Assembly (NCBI GenBank): GCA_031275485.1
Contig: JAISOS010000063.1
Coordinates: 1 to 57,777 of the forward strand
Length of the DNA stretch: 57,777 nucleotides
Direction: 5' to 3'
Source of the DNA: Clostridiales bacterium
Lineage (GTDB): Bacteria; Bacillota; Clostridia; Christensenellales; JAISNN01
The notes below the pieces were generated by a model that was not told the origin of the DNA, made no database searches, and worked only from the letters and a program-made list of their open reading frames with translations. The position numbers and the translations under genes were made by a program. Of this stretch, positions 26,804-34,132 are shown in pieces (the stretch's first letter is position 1; every line of letters begins with the position of its first letter).

Positions 26804-27181
26804 ATGTTCACTATCGACATCGCGAACCAAGCGGACGGAAACTCGGGGGCATTGAGAGACTTTCCGGAATTCATCGGCGCGGAAGGCGCGATCGTCATAT
26901 TGCTTTTCAACGGCGGGACGGTCGGCGCGGCGCAGGTCGTTTTCGGTAAATATCCGCTTATAAAAAAGCTGGCCTTGTCGGACGGCTTCGGCGGAGAGGA
27001 TATACGCCGTTTTTTTATCCGCTCGCTCGTGCTGAAATTGACGGGCGCAACGGGAGAATGCGGATGGATTTATTCGGCGGTTTCGGATCCGCTGTTCGCG
27101 GAAATAGGTTTTTTACCGAGCGAAAACGGATTGCGTTGCCGGGCTGACCGCGTAAATTTTAAAAAAATGTGCGGCGAATGA
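26804..27181 (+). CDS. Small GNAT-like acetyltransferase-type protein
   Basis: The 125-residue product has the layout of a minimal GNAT fold: a beta strand region with GAAQVVFGKYPLIKKLALSD, a degenerate acetyl-CoA loop region (GFGGEDIRRFFIRSLVLKL) and a final EIGFLPSENGLR resembling the conserved F..GF motif. The canonical R/QxxGxG/A loop is incomplete, so activity is uncertain. An upstream GTG at 26786 would extend it by six residues but overlaps the promoter. With transcription predicted to start at the ATG and no ribosome binding site, the message appears leaderless. The substrate is unknown. Confidence 0.55.
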   Translation: MFTIDIANQADGNSGALRDFPEFIGAEGAIVILLFNGGTVGAAQVVFGKYPLIKKLALSDGFGGEDIRRFFIRSLVLKLTGATGECGWIYSAVSDPLFAEIGFLPSENGLRCRADRVNFKKMCGE

Positions 27182-27277
27182 TACGACGTTCGCGCCTAAA
27201 ACACTATTTTATGACTTTTTTGCGGTTTTTTATTCCGTAATTAGAAAAAATAGTGAAAAAAATTTTCTAAAACTATT

Positions 27278-27305
27278 GAAATTTTATTTATAAAGTTATA
27301 TAATA
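27278..27305 (+). promoter_or_regulatory. Promoter of the zinc-ribbon/four-helix gene
   Basis: TTGAAA (27278-27283), 16 bases, TATAAT (27300-27305), followed by ATTATTG. Upstream A/T tract AAAAAAATTTTCTAAAAC resembles that of the sister promoters at 28749 and 32100. Confidence 0.65.
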
Positions 27306-27335
27306 TTATTGAAATAACGTCAAGAGGGGAAATCT

Positions 27336-28676
27336 ATGCGAATTTGCGAACATTGCGGAGCCTATGTCGGCGATAATACCGTGCATTGCACCGTTTGCGG
27401 CGCAGTCATATCCGCGCCCGCCGCGTCTTCCGCCGGTTACGCGTTCGGTATGCCGGTTCCGGCGGACGGCTCTTTCGGCAATCCCGATTATGCCGAGAGC
27501 AAGCTCGCCGCCGTAAATTCACGCCTTAACCGCGAAACGGGAAGCGTTCCCGTAATCGCGCCGTATGTCGCGCCGTCCGCGAAGGGGATTCAACCCGTCG
27601 GACCGTCGTATGAATGTAAGAACTGCGGAACGGTAAATTCCGTAGACGACGTGTATTGCGTCGCCTGTGGCGTCAGAGCGTCGAACGGAACGATCAGGGA
27701 GGCTTTGAAACGCGCCGCTAAGAACGGAGAAGACGCCGCAGTCTACGCGCCCGCCGAACCGCAATACGAACGGATTCCGGCGTTTGGGGAGGAGACGGGC
27801 TTTTCGACGTCTTTGAACACCGTGGAAGCGGCTCTAAAGCCTTATATAAATAACCTCACTATCAACGGTGGAAACACTTTTGTGAACGCCGCAATCGAAA
27901 ATAAGCCGCAAAGCGCGCTCCCGATTGCCGAACAAAGACCCGTAGTCGAGGAGTCCGCTACGGAAGACGTTCCCCAGCTTTCGCCCGAGGAGATAGAGCG
28001 TCAGCGCAGAGCCGTTTTGGCGGGCGCGGAAAAAAATATAAATAAGCAGGTCAGGGTGAAGCGCAGAATCGCCGCGTTTATAGGTCTCGCCGCCGCGTTG
28101 CTTATCGTCGCGTCGTTTTTTATACAGGATCTTCCGTATACGGCGCGTCACGATTTAAACGACGACCAGTGGGTAATAGCGGAGTCCTCCGGGATAGACG
28201 TTTTGGTTTCGACCTTTGAAATTCTCCATCTTGACGACTTGTACGAAACGGTTGTGAGGAATCTGAACGGTTTGGGAGTCAAGACCACGGCGGCGTATTA
28301 TAAGGACGTCGTTATGGCGTTGGACGGCTACACTTATTGGCAGACGTGGGCGGCTATCGCCGTGCCCGTAACGTTGCTTCTCGCGTTCGTCTTTGCCGCG
28401 CTGAACCTCATTCTGTTGCTGGCGAAAGCGGTTTCCGGGAATTTAAAGCGCAAGGTCTATTTTGTTTCGGTTTTGCAATTCGTCGTTCTCGCTATCGCCG
28501 CCGCCGAGATTTTGCTTATGAATACGCTCGACGCCGGAGTTTTCGATTTCGATATAGGATACGGCTTGACAGCCGCCGTCGTGTTGTCGCTCGCCGTGCT
28601 TGCCGTCGAGCGATTCGGCGGAAGAAAATATCCAAAAAGCGAAAGAGAGAGGATGAAAAGTCTTTACGGTTATTGA
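27336..28676 (+). CDS. Zinc-ribbon protein with a C-terminal four-helix membrane domain
   Basis: The 446-residue product has two zinc ribbons: CEHCGAYVGDNTVHCTVCG at residues 4-22 and CKNCGTVNSVDDVYCVACG at about 93-111. A Pro/Ala-rich hydrophilic middle (about 115-240) leads to four predicted membrane helices: RIAAFIGLAAALLIVASFFI, VPVTLLLAFVFAALNLILLL, VSVLQFVVLAIAAAEILL and GYGLTAAVVLSLAVLAV. Between helices 1 and 2 is an ~80-residue loop containing SSGIDVLVSTFEIL; after helix 2 comes GNLKRK. The same loop and basic motif recur in the next gene (SGFDLLVSSIDVIL, GKLKKN), showing common ancestry. GAGGGGAAATCT precedes the ATG. It is probably a membrane protein with cytoplasmic zinc ribbons; function unknown. 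Confidence 0.7.
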   Translation: MRICEHCGAYVGDNTVHCTVCGAVISAPAASSAGYAFGMPVPADGSFGNPDYAESKLAAVNSRLNRETGSVPVIAPYVAPSAKGIQPVGPSYECKNCGTVNSVDDVYCVACGVRASNGTIREALKRAAKNGEDAAVYAPAEPQYERIPAFGEETGFSTSLNTVEAALKPYINNLTINGGNTFVNAAIENKPQSALPIAEQRPVVEESATEDVPQLSPEEIERQRRAVLAGAEKNINKQVRVKRRIAAFIGLAAALLIVASFFIQDLPYTARHDLNDDQWVIAESSGIDVLVSTFEILHLDDLYETVVRNLNGLGVKTTAAYYKDVVMALDGYTYWQTWAAIAVPVTLLLAFVFAALNLILLLAKAVSGNLKRKVYFVSVLQFVVLAIAAAEILLMNTLDAGVFDFDIGYGLTAAVVLSLAVLAVERFGGRKYPKSERERMKSLYGY

Positions 28677-28748
28677 CGTTTCAAAACGACGCTTTAACAG
28701 TCAACGAAAAAGAAAAATAAAAAAAAATAAAAAATTTTTAAAAACCTA

Positions 28749-28777
28749 TTGAAATTCGGAGAAAAATAGTTTATAAT
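28749..28777 (+). promoter_or_regulatory. Promoter of the 205-residue four-helix gene
   Basis: TTGAAA (28749-28754), 17 bases, TATAAT (28772-28777), then ATTATTACC. The A/T tract AAAAAATTTTTAAAAACC lies just upstream. Confidence 0.7.
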
Positions 28778-28810
28778 ATTATTACCATGTAAGTTAAGGG
28801 AGTATTTCGT

Positions 28811-29428
28811 ATGGCAACCGATACCGTTTTAGCGGAAAAAGACGCGAAAAAAGGAATAACGCCGGAGCTTATCGGCAAACTTATTCGTTTCGGCATAGCT
28901 ACGCTACTATTGGCGGGGATAATCGCCGCGTTTTTTCTCCCGTTTGTCAAGGGGTACAAAGCGGAAATAAAGGACGAATCGGGGATCGTTATAGAAGAAG
29001 CCGCCGTTGATTTCAGCGGATTTGATTTGTTAGTTTCGTCGATAGACGTTATATTGGGCAAGGAATCCTTAAATAAGGCTACGAAATATCTTGTGAACGC
29101 GGAATCTCTCGGCATTAACGCCGATTATGCGCTTGTTACTATTTCAAAAGTTTTGCCGATCGCCGCGCTTTTAACCGCGTTCCTCTATTTGGCTAATTAC
29201 ATAATGCTGACAGTATTCGTCTTTATAGGCAAGCTAAAAAAGAACGTCAACGCGCCGACGGTATTGCAATTGCTCGCGGCGGTTACGGTTATAAGCTTTG
29301 TGCTTCTGTTGCAAATATACGCGGGCGGCGCCGCGCTGTTCGGAGCGGGATTGCTCGTTCTTATCATTGCGTCCGTTCTGACGGTAGCGTATCAGCCGAT
29401 AGTGGGCGAATCTTTGAAAGCAAAATGA
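28811..29428 (+). CDS. Four-helix membrane protein of the cluster family
   Basis: The 205-residue product is a membrane protein without a zinc ribbon. Predicted helices: FGIATLLLAGIIAAFFLPFV, LPIAALLTAFLYLANYIMLT, VLQLLAAVTVISFVLLLQIY and GAGLLVLIIASVLTVAY. The loop after helix 1 has SGFDLLVSSIDVIL, and helix 2 is followed by IGKLKKNVNAPTVLQLL; both match the gene at 27336, and the GKLKK motif also matches the gene at 32161. AAGGGAG precedes the ATG. The hydrophilic N-terminus (~25 residues) replaces the zinc-ribbon region of its larger paralogue. Function unknown. Confidence 0.7.
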   Translation: MATDTVLAEKDAKKGITPELIGKLIRFGIATLLLAGIIAAFFLPFVKGYKAEIKDESGIVIEEAAVDFSGFDLLVSSIDVILGKESLNKATKYLVNAESLGINADYALVTISKVLPIAALLTAFLYLANYIMLTVFVFIGKLKKNVNAPTVLQLLAAVTVISFVLLLQIYAGGAALFGAGLLVLIIASVLTVAYQPIVGESLKAK

Positions 29429-29583
29429 TGGATAGAAATTCGTAGCTTATTAAAAGACGCGTTCCGGAAAAGAATGCGGACGGCTCGGTTGTCGGCGGGA
29501 AACTGCGGCGGTCGCATGCCGAACTAAAACTGAAAAATTAATTATTAAATTAATTTAAATAAATCTTATAAGGAGAATGTATT

Positions 29584-29799
29584 ATGGCAAAGAAAAACAA
29601 GAAAAATCAAGTAGTCGAAGCGCCGGCGCCCGCGCCGGAGCCTAAGGGGCCGACGATCGTTTACAGAACTCTTCCTAACCCCGCTCCGGTTGCTATTTCC
29701 GCGCCTACGCCGATCATGCAAATCAACCCGATTGTGCAACCGATCGCCCTTGTTCCTTACGGCACAATGAATCAGCCTGTGTTGCAAGTTGAGGAATAA
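29584..29799 (+). CDS. Tiny Pro-rich VPYGTMNQP-motif protein, copy A
   Basis: The 71-residue product has a Lys-rich N-terminus (MAKKNKKNQ), a Pro/Ala-rich stretch (EAPAPAPEPKGP) and a C-terminal motif block: INPIVQPIALVPYGTMNQPV then LQVEE. AAGGAG lies eight bases before the ATG. Copy B at 30052 encodes the same protein except for one extra residue near the N-terminus here. The two DNA sequences differ at 22-23 silent positions and at no replacement position across the aligned part, which shows the gene is real and constrained. There is no membrane helix or signal peptide. Its neighbours are four-helix membrane proteins, one of which contains the same motif internally, so it may bind such a domain. 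Confidence 0.8.
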   Translation: MAKKNKKNQVVEAPAPAPEPKGPTIVYRTLPNPAPVAISAPTPIMQINPIVQPIALVPYGTMNQPVLQVEE

Positions 29800-30051
29800 A
29801 TCCTTTATAAGTAACGGCGGCTTTACCTTTTTTGCTTTTTTGGTCAAAAAAAAGCTCTCCCCAAACGGGGATATATTCCGCTTAGGAGCGGTTGCCGCAC
29901 AGAAAATCGCGGCGCGCCTGACGGTATAAAGGCGTTTTTCCGAACGGTTGTAAGCGTTATAAATTAAAGCTTATAATCGCGCTAATTAAAAACTCGCCGA
30001 AGTTATATCGGCAAAATAAAAATATTTAAATTGTTTTTGGAGGTATCATTT

Positions 30052-30264
30052 ATGGCTAAGAAAAAGAAAAATCAGGTAGTCGAAGCTCCGGCACCTGCGC
30101 CGGAGCCTAAGGGACCGACGATCGTTTACAGAACTCTTCCTAATCCGGCCCCGGTCGCGATTTCCGCGCCTACGCCGATTATGCAAATCAACCCGATAGT
30201 TCAGCCTATCGCTCTCGTACCTTACGGCACGATGAATCAGCCTGTATTGCAGGTAGAAGAATAA
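30052..30264 (+). CDS. Tiny Pro-rich VPYGTMNQP-motif protein, copy B
   Basis: The 70-residue product is almost identical to copy A (29584-29799), starting MAKKKKNQVVEAP. The ATG at 30052 is chosen because TTGGAGG lies eight bases upstream; an in-frame TTG at 30031 lies before the ribosome binding site. Codon usage differs from copy A at many third positions, so the duplication is not recent or the copies have drifted silently under purifying selection. It lies 55 bases before the next membrane protein gene and may be cotranscribed with it. Confidence 0.8.
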   Translation: MAKKKKNQVVEAPAPAPEPKGPTIVYRTLPNPAPVAISAPTPIMQINPIVQPIALVPYGTMNQPVLQVEE

Positions 30265-30319
30265 AAATATGCGGAGCAAACGGTAACCGTTTACAGTTTG
30301 TTTTTAGGAGTTGTCAAAT

Positions 30320-30895
30320 ATGAGCAATGCAAAGAGAAGGGTTGGTTATTTTTCACAAATAATCAGTATAATTATTAGCGTTATATTGATAGGTTTAGTG
30401 GTAGTGACCTTATTTGGGAACATGATAATAGAACAGCTTTCCGAGTCGGCGGAAATCAACCTTTCTTCTTTCACAGGGTATCTCCCTATGAATGATGAAG
30501 GTGTGCCTAACGGCGTTATTTATTATGTTATCGGCGGGATAGAAATCGAGCCGCAGGCTATTATTTTGCAGGTTTTGATTTGTGTCGGCACGATCAGCGT
30601 AGTACTATCGCTCTTGAGTTTGATTTTTCGGAAAGGATTCGGCAGGAAGATTGCCGCAGCCGCAGTCGCGTTGTTAGCGGTCGGCGCAATCGGACTTTTT
30701 ATCTACACATACGATTTAAGTGTCGACGGGAAGTTGTGGTCCGATATAAGCGGTTTCTTTACATCCGTCTTTACGATAGGACTTCAAGGCGGAGTAGCCG
30801 AGGGAGCATTCGGGTCATTCGCCGTATTTACGACGTACTTGTTGATATCGGGTCTTGGGATTTCATCGTTTCTTGTCTCCCTCGTCAATGATTAA
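30320..30895 (+). CDS. Four-helix membrane protein, divergent member
   Basis: The 191-residue product starts at the ATG at 30320, nine bases after TTAGGAG; the in-frame TTG at 30311 directly abuts that site and is rejected. Predicted helices: IISIIISVILIGLVVVTLFG, ILQVLICVGTISVVLSLLSL, IAAAAVALLAVGAIGLFIYT and AVFTTYLLISGLGISSFLVS. A loop of about 50 residues follows helix 1, and a basic segment (RKGFGRKI) lies between helices 2 and 3, as in the neighbours. Sequence identity to them is low, so membership of one family is inferred from topology and position. Base composition is more AT-rich than the flanking genes. Confidence 0.6.
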   Translation: MSNAKRRVGYFSQIISIIISVILIGLVVVTLFGNMIIEQLSESAEINLSSFTGYLPMNDEGVPNGVIYYVIGGIEIEPQAIILQVLICVGTISVVLSLLSLIFRKGFGRKIAAAAVALLAVGAIGLFIYTYDLSVDGKLWSDISGFFTSVFTIGLQGGVAEGAFGSFAVFTTYLLISGLGISSFLVSLVND

Positions 30896-31202
30896 GAGGA
30901 AATTTAAGCAGTTTCTGTTTGCCATAATGTTATCTCCCGAGAGGATATTTTATAGCTAAAAAGGGATTTAACTTTTAGCAGATAAAATCAAAGAAAAGAA
31001 TATCACAGAAAAAACACTTGATCGGCGCGGGTTCTTTGACTTGCGCCGATTGAAGTTAAAAAAGGTAAAAATGTGAATACGGGTTTAATTTAAAAAGTAA
31101 AAAATAGTTCTGAACTTTCGTGACGAAGAAACATGCCGGACAGCATTTTTTATCACGAAAATTTAGAGCGTCCGTAAAAAATGTCGACTTGAATAAAAAG
31201 AA
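30896..31202. other. Intergenic region with a hairpin
   Basis: AT-rich sequence. ATCGGCGC at about 31020 pairs with GCGCCGAT at about 31043, giving an 8-base stem with a 15-base loop and no T run. No gene was recognised. Confidence 0.4.
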
Positions 31203-31228
31203 TTTTACGGTTTTCATTAAAACCGTAA
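31203..31228 (+). promoter_or_regulatory. Hairpin directly before the ribosome binding site
   Basis: TTTACGGTTTT pairs with AAAACCGTAAA around CATT. The ribosome binding site GGGGAGG starts two bases later (31230-31236). Such placement could set translation efficiency or protect the 5' end of a processed message. Confidence 0.45.
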
Positions 31229-31246
31229 AGGGGAGGATTTATCGCT

Positions 31247-31726
31247 ATGGGCAAAGGACTAAAAAACAGACTGAGTGCCGTCGCGGTTTTAGTGTTCGCG
31301 ACGGCAACCGCCGCGCTTGCCGTCGCTCCGAACTATGTGTCGGGGCTTCCTGGAATATTGGAGGGCTATAAGCCTTTCGAATATTTTCTGAATTTTTCTG
31401 ACCTGAATATAGATTTGTTTACGGGACATTGGGATTTGACGGCTTACGCGCTCGGTATCGTGCTCGCCGCAGTAACGGCGGCGCTTTCGGTAATCGCCGT
31501 TTTCACGGGAAAGGAATTGGGAATCAAAACGGTTTCAGTCATATCGTTTCTTCTCATATTGGGTTACGGCGTCTACCAAATCACGATGAGCGGAGTCATT
31601 TACCAGATTACGCTGGGCGACGCCGTTTTTAAGGACTTGTTCGGAGCCGTTCATAACGCCTACTACATCGTCTTGGCGGGTTCGTTTATATCGGGATTAT
31701 ACGCTTTGTGCGCGCTGAAAGATTAG
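31247..31726 (+). CDS. Four-helix membrane protein, small divergent member
   Basis: The 159-residue product has four predicted helices: LSAVAVLVFATATAALAVAP, YALGIVLAAVTAALSVIAVF, TVSVISFLLILGYGVYQITM and YYIVLAGSFISGLYALCAL. A ~40-residue loop (SGLPGILEGYKPFEYFLNFS) follows helix 1, and GKELGIK follows helix 2, the same layout as the other membrane proteins of the cluster. GGGGAGG lies ten bases before the ATG. No enzymatic motif is visible. Confidence 0.65.
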   Translation: MGKGLKNRLSAVAVLVFATATAALAVAPNYVSGLPGILEGYKPFEYFLNFSDLNIDLFTGHWDLTAYALGIVLAAVTAALSVIAVFTGKELGIKTVSVISFLLILGYGVYQITMSGVIYQITLGDAVFKDLFGAVHNAYYIVLAGSFISGLYALCALKD

Positions 31727-32099
31727 GCGCGTTCATACTGAGAGCTTTGTCGGCGCATTTTGGCTCTTTTTATGCGCGCACGCGATTTAAACTTGCGCGT
31801 CCGAAACCGAAAGGAAGGCGGGGTGATGTTTCGGTCGCTTTTTTTACCGTCGGAAGTTTATTTCCGATGCGCCGCGTTGCCGCTTCCAAAGCTTGAGCGG
31901 AGATTTTGCGAGAGTCCGTTTGTAAGACGGAGTCCGTTGCGGTATATAATATCGGGCGACAGAAAAATTAAAAAAATTTTGCGCGCGGCTTAAATTTGGC
32001 GTATAAAAACACGCTGTAAAACTCAAATTTTGGCGGTAAAGCGAATTTTTTGACAAATGCGGAAGATTAAAAAAAATTTCGGGAATTATAGAATATGTA
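31727..32099. other. Intergenic region without a recognised gene
   Basis: Lies between two membrane protein genes of the cluster. Short reading frames here have no ribosome binding site. The A/T tract AAAAAAAATTTC near 32070 belongs to the following promoter. Confidence 0.4.
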
Positions 32100-32128
32100 T
32101 TGAAATTTTCTTTAAAATGTTGTATACT
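32100..32128 (+). promoter_or_regulatory. Promoter of the motif-bearing membrane protein
   Basis: TTGAAA (32100-32105), 17 bases, TATACT (32123-32128). The -35 and its flank (GTATTGAAATTTTC) match the promoter at 27278. Confidence 0.65.
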
Positions 32129-32160
32129 ATAAGTACTTACAGATTATAAGGGATGGTGTT

Positions 32161-33198
32161 ATGAGCAAGAAGGTAAAAAAAGACGAAATCGGCGTTAACG
32201 CGGATACCTGCACTCATTACGAGTGCGATAATTGCGTTGATAAATTTTCGTGCGATTACTATATAGATGTCTTTTGCCGGCCCGTATCCGATGGCTTTGA
32301 CGACGGTTACGGAAATTATCCCGCGCCCTTTTACGGACAAAATCAATTGCAATTAAGACGGCAGGACAGGCAATTGCAGGAGCAGGATGATTGCCGCGAA
32401 CAATTGTCGCAGGACGCCGACGTTCAGCGGTCGCAACAACCGCCGCAACAACAGCAAAACAGCGTTGCCGCAGGCTACGGATATACGGCCGGCACGCCTA
32501 TACCGGCGCCCGGGAACCCGAACGGCGTGCAATTATCCCCTATTATTATCCCCGTTTCGTTCGTGCCGTATACGACGCAAAATCAGCCGCTGTATCAGGT
32601 TGAAACCGTTATGCCCGAAAAGGAATTCGTTAAACATCACGGTTTGTCGTTTTTTATGCTCGTCATAAACGTGTTGCTTTTCTTTGCCGCCGCTTTTCCT
32701 GTTATCGCAAGTTATACGGGTATGAATATGGTGGGCGGGCTTTCCGTTTTTATCGGTCTTTTGGGTATCGCCGACGGCGCGGGCTTCGAGGCGCTTTTGC
32801 AAGGCGCGGATATGACGTTGATTATAGGAGCGAGTCTCGCCGCTGTGGGAATGTTGTTTATATTGATTACGGCTATATATAATACGGTTAAATATATAGG
32901 CGTAGCTATAACGGGCAAGTTAAAAAAGGGTTTACATAAATCCAACGTTTTGGTTTTTTTCTGCGTTATAGCGGTGTTCGTGGCGGCGATTATACTTAAC
33001 GCCGGAAGCGGTACGCCGGTAGCCGACGCCGTGGGGCTGACGTTTATAAACGACGCGAGTCTTGCTTACCGGTTTAACTTCGGATATTACGCGCTTCTCG
33101 CCGTGTCGGCGCTCCTTATGTTTTCCAGCGCGTTTATCAAAACAGAGCGTTATTCGGAGGTTGAGGGAGTCATACAGGAAGAGCCCAACCGTAAATAA
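32161..33198 (+). CDS. Cys-rich, Gln-rich four-helix membrane protein carrying the VPYxTxNQP motif
   Basis: The 345-residue product has a short Cys/His-containing N-terminus (CTHYECDNCVDKFSCDYYID, about residues 17-36), a Gln-rich segment (residues ~60-100) and then a Pro-rich block with VQLSPIIIPVSFVPYTTQNQ at about 120-139. This block matches the whole C-terminus of the tiny proteins at 29584, 30052 and 33251. Four helices follow: LVINVLLFFAAAFPVIASY, IIGASLAAVGMLFILITAIY, VLVFFCVIAVFVAAIIL and GYYALLAVSALLMFSSAFI, with GKLKKGLHKSN after helix 2 as in the gene at 28811. It is in effect a fusion of the tiny-protein motif with the membrane domain, suggesting these parts work together. Function unknown. 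Confidence 0.72.
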   Translation: MSKKVKKDEIGVNADTCTHYECDNCVDKFSCDYYIDVFCRPVSDGFDDGYGNYPAPFYGQNQLQLRRQDRQLQEQDDCREQLSQDADVQRSQQPPQQQQNSVAAGYGYTAGTPIPAPGNPNGVQLSPIIIPVSFVPYTTQNQPLYQVETVMPEKEFVKHHGLSFFMLVINVLLFFAAAFPVIASYTGMNMVGGLSVFIGLLGIADGAGFEALLQGADMTLIIGASLAAVGMLFILITAIYNTVKYIGVAITGKLKKGLHKSNVLVFFCVIAVFVAAIILNAGSGTPVADAVGLTFINDASLAYRFNFGYYALLAVSALLMFSSAFIKTERYSEVEGVIQEEPNRK

Positions 33199-33250
33199 CA
33201 TAAACCGCGCGCTTTGTTTAGCTTTAACTTTTTAGAAGGAGGAAATTGTT

Positions 33251-33445
33251 ATGGGACGCAAAAAAATTCAGCCGGTCAGAAGACTCGTCTACGGGTTCGC
33301 GCCCGTCAATCAGCCTATGCCCGTTGAGAAACCGAGCGACCGTATTCAGCTTACGCCTATCGTGCAGCCTATTTCAATGGTGCCGTACGGAACGATGAAC
33401 CAACCGTTGTTTCAATACGTGAACGAGGACGAACGGCAACAATAG
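33251..33445 (+). CDS. Tiny VPYGTMNQP-motif protein, copy C (divergent)
   Basis: The 64-residue product starts MGRKKIQPVRRLVYG and carries IQLTPIVQPISMVPYGTMNQ followed by PLFQYVNEDERQQ. Only the motif block, the basic N-terminus and the VY(R/G) segment are shared with copies A and B; the Pro/Ala stretch is replaced. AGAAGGAGGAAA precedes the ATG. It is the last gene before a terminator and lies 52 bases after the membrane protein that contains the same motif. Confidence 0.78.
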   Translation: MGRKKIQPVRRLVYGFAPVNQPMPVEKPSDRIQLTPIVQPISMVPYGTMNQPLFQYVNEDERQQ

Positions 33446-33461
33446 AAAGCGGTACCCCTAC

Positions 33462-33493
33462 AAGCGGCATTTTAAATGCCGCTTTATTTTTTC
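33462..33493 (+). terminator. Intrinsic terminator closing the cluster
   Basis: AAGCGGCAT pairs with ATGCCGCTT around TTTAA and is followed by TATTTTTT. Confidence 0.8.
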
Positions 33494-33573
33494 AAGCGTA
33501 AAGGGTTGAAAAAAAGCTTGCGGGCATATTGATTTTATGATAGAATTACAATTGAACAGGAGGAACATTTTTT

Positions 33574-34029
33574 GTGAGAACTATAGAAGAATTAACCAAA
33601 GCTATAGAGCGAAATCCAAAAGATGTTGTTGCATATAATAATCGCGGAGGGCGTTATGACTATAAAAAAAGAATAAGATCTTGCCATAGCAGACTACACC
33701 AAAGCCATAGAGTTAGACCCGGAATATGCCTATGCATATAATAATCGCGGGTATTGTTATTACGAGCAGGAAAAATACGCTCTCGCCTTAGCCGACTTCA
33801 CCAAAGCCATAGAGTTAAACCGGAATATGTCTATGCATATTATGGTCGTGGGAATTGTTATTACGAGCGGGAAAAATACGACCTCGCCATAGCGGACTAC
33901 ACCAAAGCCATAGAGTTAGACCCGAAAGATGATGTTGCGTATTTTAATCGCGGCGATTGTTACGACAAGCAAGGCGAATACGGAAAAGCCGAGGCGGATT
34001 TCGCGAAAGCCGAGGAATTAAAGAGTTAA
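33574..34029 (+). pseudogene. Tetratricopeptide-repeat protein, frameshifted
   Basis: A GTG at 33574 after AACAGGAGGAAC opens a frame beginning RTIEELTKAIERNPKDVVAY, a standard TPR. The frame breaks at about 33665-33680, where the next repeat continues in another frame behind a TAA, and again at about 33820, where one C is missing from an otherwise expected CCCGGAA. Joined together, the pieces give four TPR units ending in DLAIADYTKAIELDPKDDV and a terminal KAEADFAKAEELKS. The repeats are also very similar at DNA level. It is a recently damaged gene or a sequencing-error site; TPRs mediate protein binding. Confidence 0.7.
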
Positions 34030-34066
34030 ATTTTTTCAAACTTCAGGTAAAATATATAAAAAACGG

Positions 34067-34093
34067 TTGATTAATAAGGAAATTTGGTATAAT
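34067..34093 (+). promoter_or_regulatory. Promoter of asnS
   Basis: An extended -10 TGGTATAAT (34085-34093) is preceded by TTGATT (34067-34072) with a short 15-base spacer. The transcript would start about 33 bases before the ATG. No T-box is seen here. Confidence 0.5.
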
Positions 34094-34132
34094 ATATTCA
34101 TATAAAAACGCGGTAAGAAAGCTTTGAAGAAT

